A stretch of DNA of 64,000 nucleotides from Rhodococcus marinonascens NBRC 14363 (GTDB lineage: Bacteria > Actinomycetota > Actinomycetes > Mycobacteriales > Mycobacteriaceae), in NCBI RefSeq assembly GCF_001894885.1, contig NZ_BCXB01000016.1, positions 61,814 to 125,813 of the forward strand. Direction: 5' to 3'. Below are positions 26,505 through 38,318 of the stretch, piece after piece. The notes below the pieces were generated by a model. It was not told where the DNA came from. It was given only the letters and a program-made list of their open reading frames with translations, and did no database searches. Each line of letters starts with the position of its first letter. The stretch's first letter is position 1. The translations under genes were made by a program, and so were the position numbers.

Positions 26505-27655
26505 CGACACTGCTGGCTTTCGCTGTCTTCCTGGCGCTCATGACGTGGTGGCTGCATCGCCGACTCGTCCGGGCCACTCGGCTGCCCCGCCCGTGGTCGG
26601 TCATCGTCGACGTCATTCTCGTAGTTCTGTGGGCTCTCGCCGCCATCGGCGTCGGGAGCGGCGACGCCTTCGACCCGGCATGGGCGCGCGCCCCGGGCTA
26701 CCTGGGTTGGGTGTGGCTCGGCGTAGGGTTCTACCTGGCACTAGGGCTTCTTCTGGTGGCACTGGTGTCGCCGGGCGCGCGGCTCGTGAGGCGCCTGCGC
26801 CACGCCGACAGTGACGAACGAGTCGATCTGTCCCGTCGTCGAACTCTGCGCCTCGCCACCGCTTTCGTAGTGGTAGGTGCCGTCGGCGCCACTGGTTACG
26901 GGGTGTCGGAGGCCGCCCGCCCACGGATCGTGCGGGTACGGGTGCCGCTGCGACGCCTCCCAGTCGAGTTCGACGGTGTGCGCGTGGCCCTTGTTTCGGA
27001 CCTCCACGTCGGGCCGACGCGCGGAGTCGAGTTCACCCGCCGGGTCGTCGACCTGGTGAACTCTGAGAACCCGGATGTCGTCGCCATCGTGGGTGATCTG
27101 GTGGATGGGACAGTCGCCAAGGTCTCGCCCGACCTGGCGCCACTCGCAAACCTCGAGGCCCCGCTGGGGGTGTTCGGTGTCAGCGGCAATCACGAGTTCT
27201 ACGCCGACGACGGTGGCCGGTGGCTGGATGTGTGGGACAGTCTCGGAATCCGCACCCTACGCAACGAGCACACGACCCTCACCCGTGTAGGCGCGATCAT
27301 CGACATCGCGGGAGTCCACGACTACTCGACCCCGGCCCCCTACGAACCCGATCTTCCCGCCGCTCTTGCCGGACACGATCCATCGACGTTCGTCATGCTG
27401 CTCGCCCACGAACCGCGCCAGGCAGTGGAAGCCTCCGACCTCGGCGTCGACCTGCAATTGTCTGGCCACACGCACGGTGGTCAGATGTGGCCCGTGGGCT
27501 ATCTGGTTCCGTTGCAGCAGCCCTCGGTGTCGGGTCTCGACCGGATCGGCGACACCGTCCTGTACACCACGCGCGGCGTCGGCGCGTGGGGTCCGCCTGT
27601 ACGGGTGGGGGCCCCACCGGAGATTACGATCCTCGAATTGGTCCGCGAGGCCTGA
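26501..27655 (+). CDS. Membrane metallophosphoesterase (calcineurin-like)
   Basis: The 384-residue protein has three predicted membrane segments in the first 140 residues, then a calcineurin-like phosphoesterase with all metal motifs: SDLHVG (D167, H169), VGDLVDG (D199), GNHE (229-232), LAHEP (H303) and GHTHGGQ (322-328). It resembles the YkuE/YaeI lipid-phosphoesterase group, whose members can act on lipid diphosphates, but the substrate here is unknown. GTG 26501 overlaps the VWA gene stop. A joint envelope function for the pair is an inference. Confidence 0.85.
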   Translation: MTTLLAFAVFLALMTWWLHRRLVRATRLPRPWSVIVDVILVVLWALAAIGVGSGDAFDPAWARAPGYLGWVWLGVGFYLALGLLLVALVSPGARLVRRLRHADSDERVDLSRRRTLRLATAFVVVGAVGATGYGVSEAARPRIVRVRVPLRRLPVEFDGVRVALVSDLHVGPTRGVEFTRRVVDLVNSENPDVVAIVGDLVDGTVAKVSPDLAPLANLEAPLGVFGVSGNHEFYADDGGRWLDVWDSLGIRTLRNEHTTLTRVGAIIDIAGVHDYSTPAPYEPDLPAALAGHDPSTFVMLLAHEPRQAVEASDLGVDLQLSGHTHGGQMWPVGYLVPLQQPSVSGLDRIGDTVLYTTRGVGAWGPPVRVGAPPEITILELVREA

Positions 27656-27677
27656 CCTTCGGCGGGGCCCATCGCTG

Positions 27678-30560
<2,883 letters not shown>

Positions 30561-30611
30561 GACAACTCCCAGGCTGTTCAGAGGATCAGGACACGCACCG
30601 CCTAGCGATAC

Positions 30612-30846
30612 GTTCCTCCCCCTCTGTCGCATGCTCGGGTCGAGCGCCTGAGAGATTCGGTGCCGTCGTTCGTGGTGAAGACGGCCCTTTCCCCGTCGGC
30701 GGGTGGGTACTCCCACCGCTTTCCAGAGGCGTCGGAGCCCGCACGGTCCTGTCTGCCTGAGAGATTGACGGGGAGGTGTTGCTCCTTCGGCGCCCGGACT
30801 CCCCCACACACTGTTCGCTGTGTATGCGGTGCCCGGAACTCTCCCG
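30612..30846 (-). promoter_or_regulatory. Tandem glycine riboswitch controlling gcvP
   Basis: Read on the minus strand, the leader begins with GGGAGAGTTCC (about 30846), then GCCGAAGGAGCAA, TCAATCTCTCAGGCA and CTCTGGAAAG, the signature of a first glycine (gcvT-motif) aptamer at about 30723-30846. A second set, GGTGGGAGTACC, ATCTCTCAGGCGC and GACAGAGGGGG, forms aptamer two at about 30612-30720. The two are separated by a few bases, the classical cooperative arrangement, and end about 50 nt before the gcvP start. In known cases glycine binding switches gcv expression on. Confidence 0.92.
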
Positions 30847-30927
30847 CACGGCGTCGACGCAGCGTCAGTCTATGCCACGACCGCTGATGCCGGTTGCGCG
30901 CGGCTCATGCTGCTGGGGATGTGTCGT

Positions 30928-31548
30928 CTAGCCCGTCTTGCGACTCGCGCGGTTCTTCCGCCGCGACGCCAACTCGTCCTCGGGACTCTGCTCGTTCTCG
31001 CCGCCGTCAGCGCGCTCTGCCGGAAAATCGGCGATGGTACCGGTCAGTTCGCGCATCGCACCGCTCACTGCGATACCGAACACGCCCTGTCCTCCTTGAA
31101 GAAGGTCGACAACCTCTTCCGGGGAGGTGCACTCGTAGACGGTGGTCCCATCCGAGAAGAGCGTGATCTTGGCGAGGTCCCGCACGCCACGCTTGCGAAG
31201 ATGATCGACTGCCACACGAATGTTCTGTAAGGAAATTCCGGTGTTGAGCAGTCGCTTGACGATCTTGAGGACGAGGATGTCCTTGAACGAATACAGCCGT
31301 TGGCTGCCGGAACCCGCCGCGCCACGAATGGACGGCACCACCAGCGACGTGCGAGCCCAGTAATCAAGTTGGCGATAGGTGATTCCCGCGATCTGGCAGG
31401 CGATGGGGACGCGATATCCGACGAGGTCGTCAGGTACGGAATCGTCCGGAAAGAGACCCGGCTGGATCTCTTCGGAGCTGAATTGCGGCTCGGCAACAAT
31501 GTCGCCGGGCGCAAGATTCAGCGCATTCTCCTGCGGCCGATCTCCCAC
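30928..31548 (-). CDS. MerR family transcriptional regulator (Rv1830-like)
   Basis: The 206-residue protein has a MerR-type winged helix at about 45-75 (YRVPIACQIAGITYRQLDYWAR) followed by GSGSQRLYSFKDILVLKIVKRLLNTGISLQNIRVAVDHLRKRG. The N-terminal about 40 residues and the C-terminal basic tail are probably disordered. By position between gcvP and the bifunctional nuclease gene it corresponds to Rv1830. No cysteine pattern for metal sensing is visible, so the signal is unknown. Confidence 0.88.
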   Translation of the reverse strand: MGDRPQENALNLAPGDIVAEPQFSSEEIQPGLFPDDSVPDDLVGYRVPIACQIAGITYRQLDYWARTSLVVPSIRGAAGSGSQRLYSFKDILVLKIVKRLLNTGISLQNIRVAVDHLRKRGVRDLAKITLFSDGTTVYECTSPEEVVDLLQGGQGVFGIAVSGAMRELTGTIADFPAERADGGENEQSPEDELASRRKNRASRKTG

Positions 31549-31831
31549 TGACTACTCCCTCTCGCACATTGCACTGAACCCGACGATCAGCGCATCTCTG
31601 ACGCGTATCGCCAGTGTCCGTGGCGCATACGCCACAGTCACCAGGCGCGAGCGCCACCAGTGACATCGAGCAAGTCCGTACCCTGAACCTACTCAGCGTA
31701 CGCCCGACACAATCTGCACGGCAGAAAATCACTACACAGAACGCTATGACTCCGGCTAGCCGGGGTCAACGCAACGCGCCGAGGGAACCTCAACCGTTAC
31801 TCCTCGCCCGAGATTCTCCCTCAAGGTCGGC

Positions 31832-32305
31832 CTAGCCGTCCGTGGCCTTGAAGTCGTCCGGCGACACTGACTCGAGGAATTCTTTGAACTTCTCGACCTC
31901 GTCCTCGCGCTCGTCCGGCATGACCAGACCAGCCTCAGTGAGCACTGCTTCGTCGGCGAAGATCGGAACTCCGATCCGGAGTGCGATGGCGATGGAATCC
32001 GAGGGCCGAGCCGAGACACGGATGTTCTCGTCGAACACGAGGTCGGCGTAGAACGTGCCCTCGCGGAGGTCGACGATGCGGACTTCCTTGAGGGTACGTC
32101 CGAAGGCTTCGATCAGGTTCTTGATCAGGTCGTGGGTGAGCGGACGTGCCGGCTCGACTCCCTGCCGTTCGAGGGCGATCGCCGTGGCCTCGGTTTGGCC
32201 GATCCAAATGGGCAGATACCGTTCGCCATCGGATTCGCGCAACAACAGGACGGGTTGATTTTGGGGCTGCTCGACACGAACGCCGATCACGTGCATTTCG
32301 CTCAT
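31832..32305 (-). CDS. Bifunctional nuclease family protein (DUF151)
   Basis: The 157-residue protein shows VLLLRESDGERYLPIWIGQTEATAIALERQG, PLTHDLIKNLIEAFG and RPSDSIAIALRIGVPIFADEAVL, the core of the DUF151/BFN domain. ATG 32305 has GGAGG upstream; the frame opens at 32344. It corresponds to Rv1829. Enzymatic nuclease activity is described for plant and thermotogal homologues; in actinobacteria the role is unclear. Confidence 0.9.
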   Translation of the reverse strand: MSEMHVIGVRVEQPQNQPVLLLRESDGERYLPIWIGQTEATAIALERQGVEPARPLTHDLIKNLIEAFGRTLKEVRIVDLREGTFYADLVFDENIRVSARPSDSIAIALRIGVPIFADEAVLTEAGLVMPDEREDEVEKFKEFLESVSPDDFKATDG

Positions 32306-32454
32306 CGCGTCTGCCTCCACCCTGCAATCATCCGTACGCGGCACACCATGCCATATCAGGATTCTATTCGATTCCAGCCCACGCTTCGACCGTACAGCCG
32401 CTCGAGCACAGCACTGTTCGGAAATACCGATATGGGATGGTCTCCGAACTCACG

Positions 32455-33192
32455 TCAGCGGTCGAGCGCACCCCGAACTGCGGACTTCACCAGACAGGTG
32501 TGCAATGTCAGAGACAGCGCGGCCAACTCACGCACCATCTCCTCGGCCCGGTCGCGTGCTCCCTCGTCACGGCCTTTCGCCACGGGGCCAGCGATCTGCG
32601 CAACCAATCCGGCCTCGCGGTCGGCTGCGAGCTTGAACGCCCTCAGGTGCCGCACCTCCAGCCCGAACTCGGACATCGCCCTCGCCGTCCGCACGAGCGT
32701 CACGGCGTCCTCGTCGAAGAAGCCCGCAGGCCCCGGCACGACCAGGCCCCCACGCGTCAATTCGCCGAGGAACTTCTCGTCGATCCCGGCGCGCGAGATG
32801 AGGTCGGCTCGAGTGATCCGAACCTCACGGTCGGTGAGGAACTCCTCGGGCGATACCTCCCCCGGGGCCACGGCGAGGGATCGCGGACGGCGCGGCGAAG
32901 AATCGCCGGCGCCGACCGTGGCCGCACCAATGTCGATGGCTTCGAGCTGTTCCTTGATGACCTTCAGCGGCAGATATTGATCTCGCTGCGCCGTGAGCAC
33001 ATAGCGCAGCCGTTCGCAGTCCGCGATCGAGAAACGCCGATACCCCGAGGGGGTGCGTTGCGGACTGACGAGACCCTCGGCTTCGAGGAATCGGATCTTC
33101 GAGATCGTTACATCAGGAAACTCGGAACGCAGCCGATCCAGCACGGAGCCGATCGACATTCCCGATTGCGCCTGCTGCCGCGCCGCTGTCAC
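32455..33192 (-). CDS. ftsR: MerR-type regulator FtsR (Rv1828-like)
   Basis: The 245-residue protein has a MerR winged helix at about 13-87: MSIGSVLDRLRSEFPDVTISKIRFLEAEGLVSP, then GYRRFSIADCERLRYVLTAQRDQYLPLKVIKEQLEAI. This matches the family of corynebacterial FtsR, which activates ftsZ. A C-terminal ligand-free helical domain follows. GTG 33192 overlaps the garA stop by 4 bp, giving translational coupling with garA, the same arrangement as Rv1827-Rv1828. Confidence 0.88.
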   Translation of the reverse strand: MTAARQQAQSGMSIGSVLDRLRSEFPDVTISKIRFLEAEGLVSPQRTPSGYRRFSIADCERLRYVLTAQRDQYLPLKVIKEQLEAIDIGAATVGAGDSSPRRPRSLAVAPGEVSPEEFLTDREVRITRADLISRAGIDEKFLGELTRGGLVVPGPAGFFDEDAVTLVRTARAMSEFGLEVRHLRAFKLAADREAGLVAQIAGPVAKGRDEGARDRAEEMVRELAALSLTLHTCLVKSAVRGALDR

Positions 33193-33689
33193 TGGCTACC
33201 CGCACCAGCTGACGTCTCACCGATCTGCGAACCACCGGCGGTAGCCCGAGGCCCGGTCAGGAAGACCAGTCGGAACTTTCCGATTTGAACCTCGTCACCG
33301 TTGGCCAGCACGGCCGAATCGACCGGCTCTCGGTTGACGTACGTGCCGTTGAGGCTTCCGACGTCGACCACCTGAAACTCGTCGTCCTCCTGACGGAACT
33401 CCGCATGACGACGGCTGACCGTCACGTCGTCGAGGAAGATGTCGCTGTCTGGATGCCGTCCGGCCGACGTCGTCGGCTGGTCGAGCAAAAAACGCGACCC
33501 CGCATTCGGTCCGCGCTTGACAACGAGCAGAGCAGAGCCTGCCGGCAGTCCCTCCACACCCGACACCGGAGCCTCCGGAGCCTGGCTCGTCGAGGAGTTG
33601 TCGAGCTCATTGAGAAAGTCCGCGCGGAAGACCGACGTCGTTTCCGCCGGCGTCTCCCCAAATACCGCGTCGTTGCCGTTCTCGCTCAC
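33189..33689 (-). CDS. garA: FHA protein GarA (OdhI), regulator of 2-oxoglutarate metabolism
   Basis: GarA inhibits 2-oxoglutarate dehydrogenase and related enzymes until phosphorylated by PknG/PknB-type kinases. The 166-residue product has the ETTS phospho-motif at 16-19 followed by VFRADFL, and an FHA domain at about 60-150 with GRHPDSDIFLDD, TVSRRHAEF and GSLNGTYVN. GTG 33689 is chosen because AGGAGGA lies upstream and it gives the conserved N-terminus; the frame is open to ATG 33713. It is coupled to ftsR. Confidence 0.93.
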   Translation of the reverse strand: MSENGNDAVFGETPAETTSVFRADFLNELDNSSTSQAPEAPVSGVEGLPAGSALLVVKRGPNAGSRFLLDQPTTSAGRHPDSDIFLDDVTVSRRHAEFRQEDDEFQVVDVGSLNGTYVNREPVDSAVLANGDEVQIGKFRLVFLTGPRATAGGSQIGETSAGAGSQ

Positions 33690-34006
33690 CGTTTCTCCTC
33701 CTAGTTCGATCATCCAGCAAGATTCGCCGGACTACGCAATGCCACTGGGTACTTCATAATTCGATTCTTGTGCACAGCCACTTCTGTGCACACTGCCACG
33801 ACCACACTCAAACTAAGGACCTGCGCCCCGACCCGGCACATGCGTTCACTTCGACCGTACCCTGCACACGCCCGTGCGTGTAGCGGGACGGGCCGCCCGA
33901 ACGCTACCAACCGGTATTCCGACAGCACCTTCTCCGGCAGTCGAGTTTGCGGGCTGTCGATGCCTTCCGAATCTGTCCGAAAACCGATCCGCCCATCCGC
34001 CGTAGA
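33690..34006. promoter_or_regulatory. garA upstream region with paired TGTGCACA sites
   Basis: No gene is visible in these about 317 bp. Two copies of the palindrome TGTGCACA lie at 33769-33776 and 33785-33792, 16 bp apart centre to centre, about 80-100 bp upstream of the garA start. The spacing and symmetry suggest a binding site, but no regulator can be named. Confidence 0.4.
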
Positions 34007-34411
34007 CTATCCGGCCGCGATATCTGCGTAGCTGACGGCGTCCAGCATCTCCGCCAGGGCCGAGTCGAGGGTTGCCTCGTCTTCGACTTCGAGGTCGACC
34101 AGCCATCCTTGCGCATAGGGCGAGGAGTTCACGAATTCCGGATTGTCATCCAGATCAACATTGGCCGCAACAACTTTCGCGGTCAGTGGTGAGAAAATGT
34201 CAGACACGCTCTTGGTGGATTCCACCTCGCCCAAAGCATCGCCTGCCGTCACCTCCTCGGCGATCGCCGGAAGCTGCACGAACACGACGTCGCCGAGTTG
34301 GGACTGTGCGAAATCGGTGATGCCGACTCGCACCGTATTCGGGCCCGTCCGCTCGACCCACTCATGTTCGGGGGTGTAACGACGATCACCGGGAATTTCG
34401 AGCTCACTCAC
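34007..34411 (-). CDS. gcvH: Glycine cleavage system H protein
   Basis: GcvH carries the aminomethyl group on a lipoyl arm between the P, T and L proteins. The 134-residue product has YTPEHEWVE at the start and the lipoylation lysine K67 in GEVESTKSVSD, followed by NSSPYAQGWLVDLEV. GTG 34411 is preceded by AAAGGAAG. It sits between garA and the DUF881 genes, as Rv1826 does; gcvP is 3.4 kb downstream on the same strand. Confidence 0.95.
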   Translation of the reverse strand: MSELEIPGDRRYTPEHEWVERTGPNTVRVGITDFAQSQLGDVVFVQLPAIAEEVTAGDALGEVESTKSVSDIFSPLTAKVVAANVDLDDNPEFVNSSPYAQGWLVDLEVEDEATLDSALAEMLDAVSYADIAAG

Positions 34412-34453
34412 TGAGGCTTCCTTTCGATGGCAATCCGCGAGCGGATGCGCAGA

Positions 34454-35200
34454 TCAATTTTCTGACCGAGCGTATTGGTGTGGTTTCGCCTCCCGCAAGG
34501 CGGAGATCATGACCTGCTGTGATTGTTCGATCTTCAGCTGTCCACTGCGACGCGCGACGGTGTCGACCACGCCGCCCGGAATGTTGAGGGCCGCCGCCAG
34601 AGTCGGCGGGTCGCCAATGGCGACCACTCCGTAGGGGGCGTTCACCTTCCGGCCGTCGATCGAGATGTCACCGGCCGATCCCGACACCCACGAGTCCACG
34701 CCGATGCGGATCGGTGGGCTCCCCGCGCCTTGAATCTGGATGGCCTCGACTCCTGCCGCACGCAGTTCCTGCACAAGGTCGAGGAGCACCTCGGAGCCGA
34801 CCCCCTTGTGGGGGTCGGTAATACTCATCGTCACGCCGGGCCCGGTGGCCGACGCGCTGCCGACTTGAATCGACAGTGCCGTCAACCTCGCCTCCGCCTC
34901 ATCGAGCGCGGCCTCCGAATCCCCACTGTGTTGCAACGTTGTCAAGGTTTGCTCGAGCGAGGCAATCTCCTGTCGCAGAACCGCCTCGCGCTGATTCAGC
35001 GTGTCCAAAACGACCAGAAGATCCGCGGGACTCGCCGTATCGAGGCTGTCTCCAGACTCGGTGCTTTTTACCTGCGTCACGATTGCGACTCCCAACGCGA
35101 CGATCAGGATCGCAGCAAGCAACGCAAAGACGACGTGCGAGCGGTTCGACGATGTGTGTTGGTTTCCGTGAAGTTCGTGTCTGCCCTCATGTCCGCTCAC
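34454..35200 (-). CDS. DUF881 family membrane-anchored protein (Rv1825-like)
   Basis: The 248-residue protein has a single N-terminal transmembrane helix (about 24-42, VVFALLAAILIVALGVAIV), a predicted coiled coil (about 65-110) and an extracytoplasmic DUF881 domain ending in QVMISALREAKP. Conserved phrases are GPGVTMSITD, ELRAAGVEAIQIQGAG and PYGVVAIGDPPTLAAAL. It lies 7 bp after the small basic protein gene. Relatives flank division and cell-envelope genes, but the function is unknown. Confidence 0.88.
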   Translation of the reverse strand: MSGHEGRHELHGNQHTSSNRSHVVFALLAAILIVALGVAIVTQVKSTESGDSLDTASPADLLVVLDTLNQREAVLRQEIASLEQTLTTLQHSGDSEAALDEAEARLTALSIQVGSASATGPGVTMSITDPHKGVGSEVLLDLVQELRAAGVEAIQIQGAGSPPIRIGVDSWVSGSAGDISIDGRKVNAPYGVVAIGDPPTLAAALNIPGGVVDTVARRSGQLKIEQSQQVMISALREAKPHQYARSEN

Positions 35201-35207
35201 TGTCCGA

Positions 35208-35570
35208 TCACGCCCCGAACAGGCGACGCCGCAGCGCCGCCGCGTTGCCGAAGATACGGATGCCGAGAACCACCACGATCGCAGTCGACAGTTGGGTTCC
35301 GACGCCTAGTTGATCGCCGAGCCACACAATGAGCGCCGCCACCAGTACGTTGAACGCGAAAGAGACGACGAATACTTTCGAGTCGAAGATCTCGTCCAGA
35401 TATGCTCGTAACCCACCGAACACGGCGTCAAGCGCGGCAACCACGGCGATCGGCAGGTAAGGCTGCACCGCGTCCGGCACCTGTGGGCTGAAGACCACCC
35501 CCAGCGCGATTCCCACCACTAACGCGACCGCCCCATAGATCGCGGGACCGGCCTTCACCAAAGTCTTCAT
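35208..35570 (-). CDS. Small basic protein family membrane protein (DUF1290, Rv1824-like)
   Basis: The 120-residue protein has three or four membrane helices (AIYGAVALVVGIALGVVF, YLPIAVVAALDAVFGGLRAYLDEIFD, FVVSFAFNVLVAALIVWLGDQLGVG) and the DUF1290 signature GGLRAYLDEIFDSKVFVVSF. ATG 35570 follows GGAGG and gives the family length. It lies between two DUF881 genes, a widespread actinobacterial and firmicute triplet. Confidence 0.9.
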   Translation of the reverse strand: MKTLVKAGPAIYGAVALVVGIALGVVFSPQVPDAVQPYLPIAVVAALDAVFGGLRAYLDEIFDSKVFVVSFAFNVLVAALIVWLGDQLGVGTQLSTAIVVVLGIRIFGNAAALRRRLFGA

Positions 35571-35601
35571 TCGTGCATTCCCTCCATCCAACCGCACCGT
35601 G

Positions 35602-36465
35602 TCATGGTGTTTCCGCGGGCTGGGCTGCCCTCAATTCGCGCACGGGCGCGCCGGGCAGATGGAGATCGTCGGCCTCTTTCACAGAGAAACCGATACCGTA
35701 CAACTGCGCCACGCCTGACATCCGCAGATACGCATCGCTGACCACGAAACCGGTCTGTAGGGGGCCCGGCGGACCTATCGCCGACACCATGTAGGGCGAA
35801 AACACCGGCTGATTGTCCACCAACATCGCACCACCCGCCTGCCTGATCGTCACCGCGGGTCCGATCCGCACGTCCCCGACCGCGATGGCCTCGGCGCCGC
35901 TCGCCCAAAGCGAATTGACCACGGCCTGGAGGTCGCGATCGAGTACTACAGCCTTCCCACCGACGCTCCGCTGAGACGAATCGGAGAGGTTGGGTCGAGC
36001 TGGAGGATCTGCAAGCGTCACGGTCAACCCCGGACCGTGGACGGCCTCGACGGCGGCATCACCCTCGAGTCCGCGAAGCCGGTCGAGCAGCGCCGCTCCT
36101 CGGGTGTCGCCTTCCAGCGCCGCGTCGCGAGAATCGTCGACCCGCAACGTCAACCCGTCGCGAGTACCCGCGAGGGCGCCGGCACTGTCCTCGACCTGGT
36201 GTACCTTCCGCAGAATCTCCGTCTGCACCTGCTCTGTCGCGGGAAGTCGTTCGACGGCCTGCCGATACGCCACCGACAGCACCAGGCCGACCAGCAACGC
36301 GCCAATTCCGATCCACAACTGTCGACCGACCCGCGACGGACGAGAATGGCCTTGCTCCCTGTCCTTTGCGGCCGCCTCGTACCCAGGGTCCAGATGATCA
36401 TTCATCAGAGATTTGAGCAGGGACGGCACAGGATTTCTACGGACGCCGGAGTCCGTCGGTTTCAT
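35602..36465 (-). CDS. DUF881 family membrane-anchored protein (Rv1823-like)
   Basis: The 287-residue protein has a basic N-terminus, a transmembrane helix at about 49-68 (LWIGIGALLVGLVLSVAY), a predicted coiled coil and the DUF881 domain (GPGLTVTLADPP, VVNSLWASGAEAIAVGDVRIG, SPYMVSAIGPPGPLQTGF). Its start ATG overlaps the stop of the phosphatidyltransferase gene by one base. It and the gene at 34454 are paralogues. Confidence 0.88.
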   Translation of the reverse strand: MKPTDSGVRRNPVPSLLKSLMNDHLDPGYEAAAKDREQGHSRPSRVGRQLWIGIGALLVGLVLSVAYRQAVERLPATEQVQTEILRKVHQVEDSAGALAGTRDGLTLRVDDSRDAALEGDTRGAALLDRLRGLEGDAAVEAVHGPGLTVTLADPPARPNLSDSSQRSVGGKAVVLDRDLQAVVNSLWASGAEAIAVGDVRIGPAVTIRQAGGAMLVDNQPVFSPYMVSAIGPPGPLQTGFVVSDAYLRMSGVAQLYGIGFSVKEADDLHLPGAPVRELRAAQPAETP

Positions 36466-37088
36466 CAGCGGGCCTCTCGTTCATTGCCCGCTGAGCCGCG
36501 CGCCGGAACCGTTCGCACCACACTGACGGCGTTCATCGCGTAGAGCAAGCCGGTCCAGACATACAACACCGTGCCCCAGATGAGGAGTGCCGAGCCGAGC
36601 GGCCACGCCACGGTCGCGATGCTCCAGTCGCCGTGCGCGGCGAGGATCATCGGCAGGGCGAACATGAGAAGGAACGTCGCACCCTTGCCGAGGTACATCA
36701 CCTCAGGGGGTGGTAGACCGCGTCGGCGGTATACGACGAGGGTGAGAGCCAGAACGGCGTCGCGGCCGATCAGGATCGCTGCCACCCACCACGGAATGAA
36801 TCCACGCACGACGAAGGCCACAAGCGTCGTGACGACGTAGAGGCGATCGACGAAGGGGTCGAGCAGAGCACCCAATTTCGACGACTGGTCGAGTACCCGC
36901 GCCAACTTGCCGTCCAGCCAGTCGGTGAATCCACTGATGATCAGGATCGCGAGCGCCCAGCCATCGGAGTGGGTCACCAGCAGCAGGTAGACAAACAGCG
37001 GGACGCCGAGCAGTCGAACCACGCTCAGGAAGTTCGGAACGGTCATGATCCGACCCGACAGCGCAGTGCCCCCGTCCACCGAACTCAC
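36465..37088 (-). CDS. CDP-alcohol phosphatidyltransferase family protein (Rv1822/PgsA2-like)
   Basis: The 207-residue membrane enzyme has the CDP-alcohol phosphotransferase motif starting DWLDGKLAR and ending GALLDPFVDR (DGxxAR-x8-GxxxDxxxD pattern) and about five hydrophobic helices. It transfers a phosphatidyl or related group from CDP-diacylglycerol to an alcohol; the family includes cardiolipin and phosphatidylglycerophosphate synthases and the exact product is not predictable. GTG 37088 has GGGGAGG 6 nt upstream. It heads the DUF881 triplet operon. Confidence 0.88.
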   Translation of the reverse strand: MSSVDGGTALSGRIMTVPNFLSVVRLLGVPLFVYLLLVTHSDGWALAILIISGFTDWLDGKLARVLDQSSKLGALLDPFVDRLYVVTTLVAFVVRGFIPWWVAAILIGRDAVLALTLVVYRRRGLPPPEVMYLGKGATFLLMFALPMILAAHGDWSIATVAWPLGSALLIWGTVLYVWTGLLYAMNAVSVVRTVPARGSAGNEREAR

Positions 37089-37228
37089 CAAAACCTCCCC
37101 AGCTTCGATTGCCGAATCCGTCCGCGGACGATCGTCGCACCGCTGTCGCCACTCTTCCACAGCGGATAGTGCGCCAGTCGATCACGCAGGCCCGCTCACT
37201 CCGCATCGCCGGGCGGGGTCGATGACTC

Positions 37229-38263
37229 TCAGCGCGGGATCGGGACGCGCGCGATGGAATCCGCGGTCAAACTTCCCAGGTAAAGCCACCCGTCGTGCTC
37301 ACGGACGCCGGTGACCGGCGAATAGCTGCCCTTGCCACCCCGGAGGCTATGCACGATCTCGCCGTTCGCGTCGAGCGCAATCACCCAGCCGGCGTGTTCG
37401 GGCTCGGGTTGAACGGCGTCCGGCAGGTTCGCGGCCACGATCCGCAACGTCGGGTAGGGCGCGATCATGTCCAGCAACCTCATCCGCGGGCTGTAGAGCG
37501 CGACCCAGAACAGCCCGTCCGGTGTCTGGGACGTCATGTTGTCGGGGATACCGGGGAGATTCCCGGCCCACACCGAACGATGACCTTGGGACGGCCCGGT
37601 GAGGTCGACGCGGGAAATCTGGTATGAGCCGGTCTCCGCGACGAGGACGAAGGACTCGTCCGAGGCCAGTCCGACACCGTTGGCGAATTGGAGCCCCTCG
37701 GCAAGGAGATCGGTCTCTCCCGTGCGCGGGTCGAGGCGGAGCAGGCGGCCGGTCCCCTGGTGTTCGAGGAGGTCGTAGCGGTGGTCGGCAATCGTGAAGC
37801 GGGCCGAGGAGTCGGTGAAGTACACGACGCCGTCTCGGCCCACAGCCGAGTTGTTACACGCCACGACAGGATGTCCCGCAGCTGATTCCGCCAGCACGTC
37901 GACGCGACCGGTCTCGTCGACCCTCAGCACCCCGCGCTCGGCGTCGCAAACCAGAAACCTTCCGTCGTCGAGCACCTCCACGCCGAGGGGCCTCCCGCCG
38001 GTATCGGCGAGTTTGGTCGCCCTGCCCTGATGGTCGAACCGCCAAATCCGTCCGTCGTTGCCGCCTGTGATCACCCGGCCGTCGTGGTCAACGGCGACAT
38101 CTTCGGGGCCCTCGCCGGACGGGAGCGCCCACCGATGCGCCTCGTCGAGTGCCCCGTTTGGCGCGAGTACCCCGGTGAGCGGTGGCGCCGTGGGTGCATG
38201 CCAGGCAGCGGGATCGACGCCGGTGCGGTCGAGCTTGCGGGCCAGAGACCCGAAGATGTTCAT
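37229..38263 (-). CDS. SMP-30/gluconolactonase/strictosidine-synthase-like protein
   Basis: The 344-residue protein is a six-bladed beta-propeller: repeated GRVITGGNDGRIWRFD, GRPLGVEVLDDGRFLVCDAERG, DGVVYFTDSSARF, FANGVGLASDESFVLVAETG and GLFWVALYSPR. The FANG(V) and calcium-site region match SMP-30/LRE and strictosidine-synthase-type hydrolases. ATG 38263 is taken as start, with ATG 38284 as alternative. Substrate unknown. Confidence 0.85.
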   Translation of the reverse strand: MNIFGSLARKLDRTGVDPAAWHAPTAPPLTGVLAPNGALDEAHRWALPSGEGPEDVAVDHDGRVITGGNDGRIWRFDHQGRATKLADTGGRPLGVEVLDDGRFLVCDAERGVLRVDETGRVDVLAESAAGHPVVACNNSAVGRDGVVYFTDSSARFTIADHRYDLLEHQGTGRLLRLDPRTGETDLLAEGLQFANGVGLASDESFVLVAETGSYQISRVDLTGPSQGHRSVWAGNLPGIPDNMTSQTPDGLFWVALYSPRMRLLDMIAPYPTLRIVAANLPDAVQPEPEHAGWVIALDANGEIVHSLRGGKGSYSPVTGVREHDGWLYLGSLTADSIARVPIPR

Positions 38264-38318
38264 GAGCTGTGAGTTTAGTCGCACAGCTCAGCCGAATGTG
38301 ACTTTGCCAGTGCCACGG

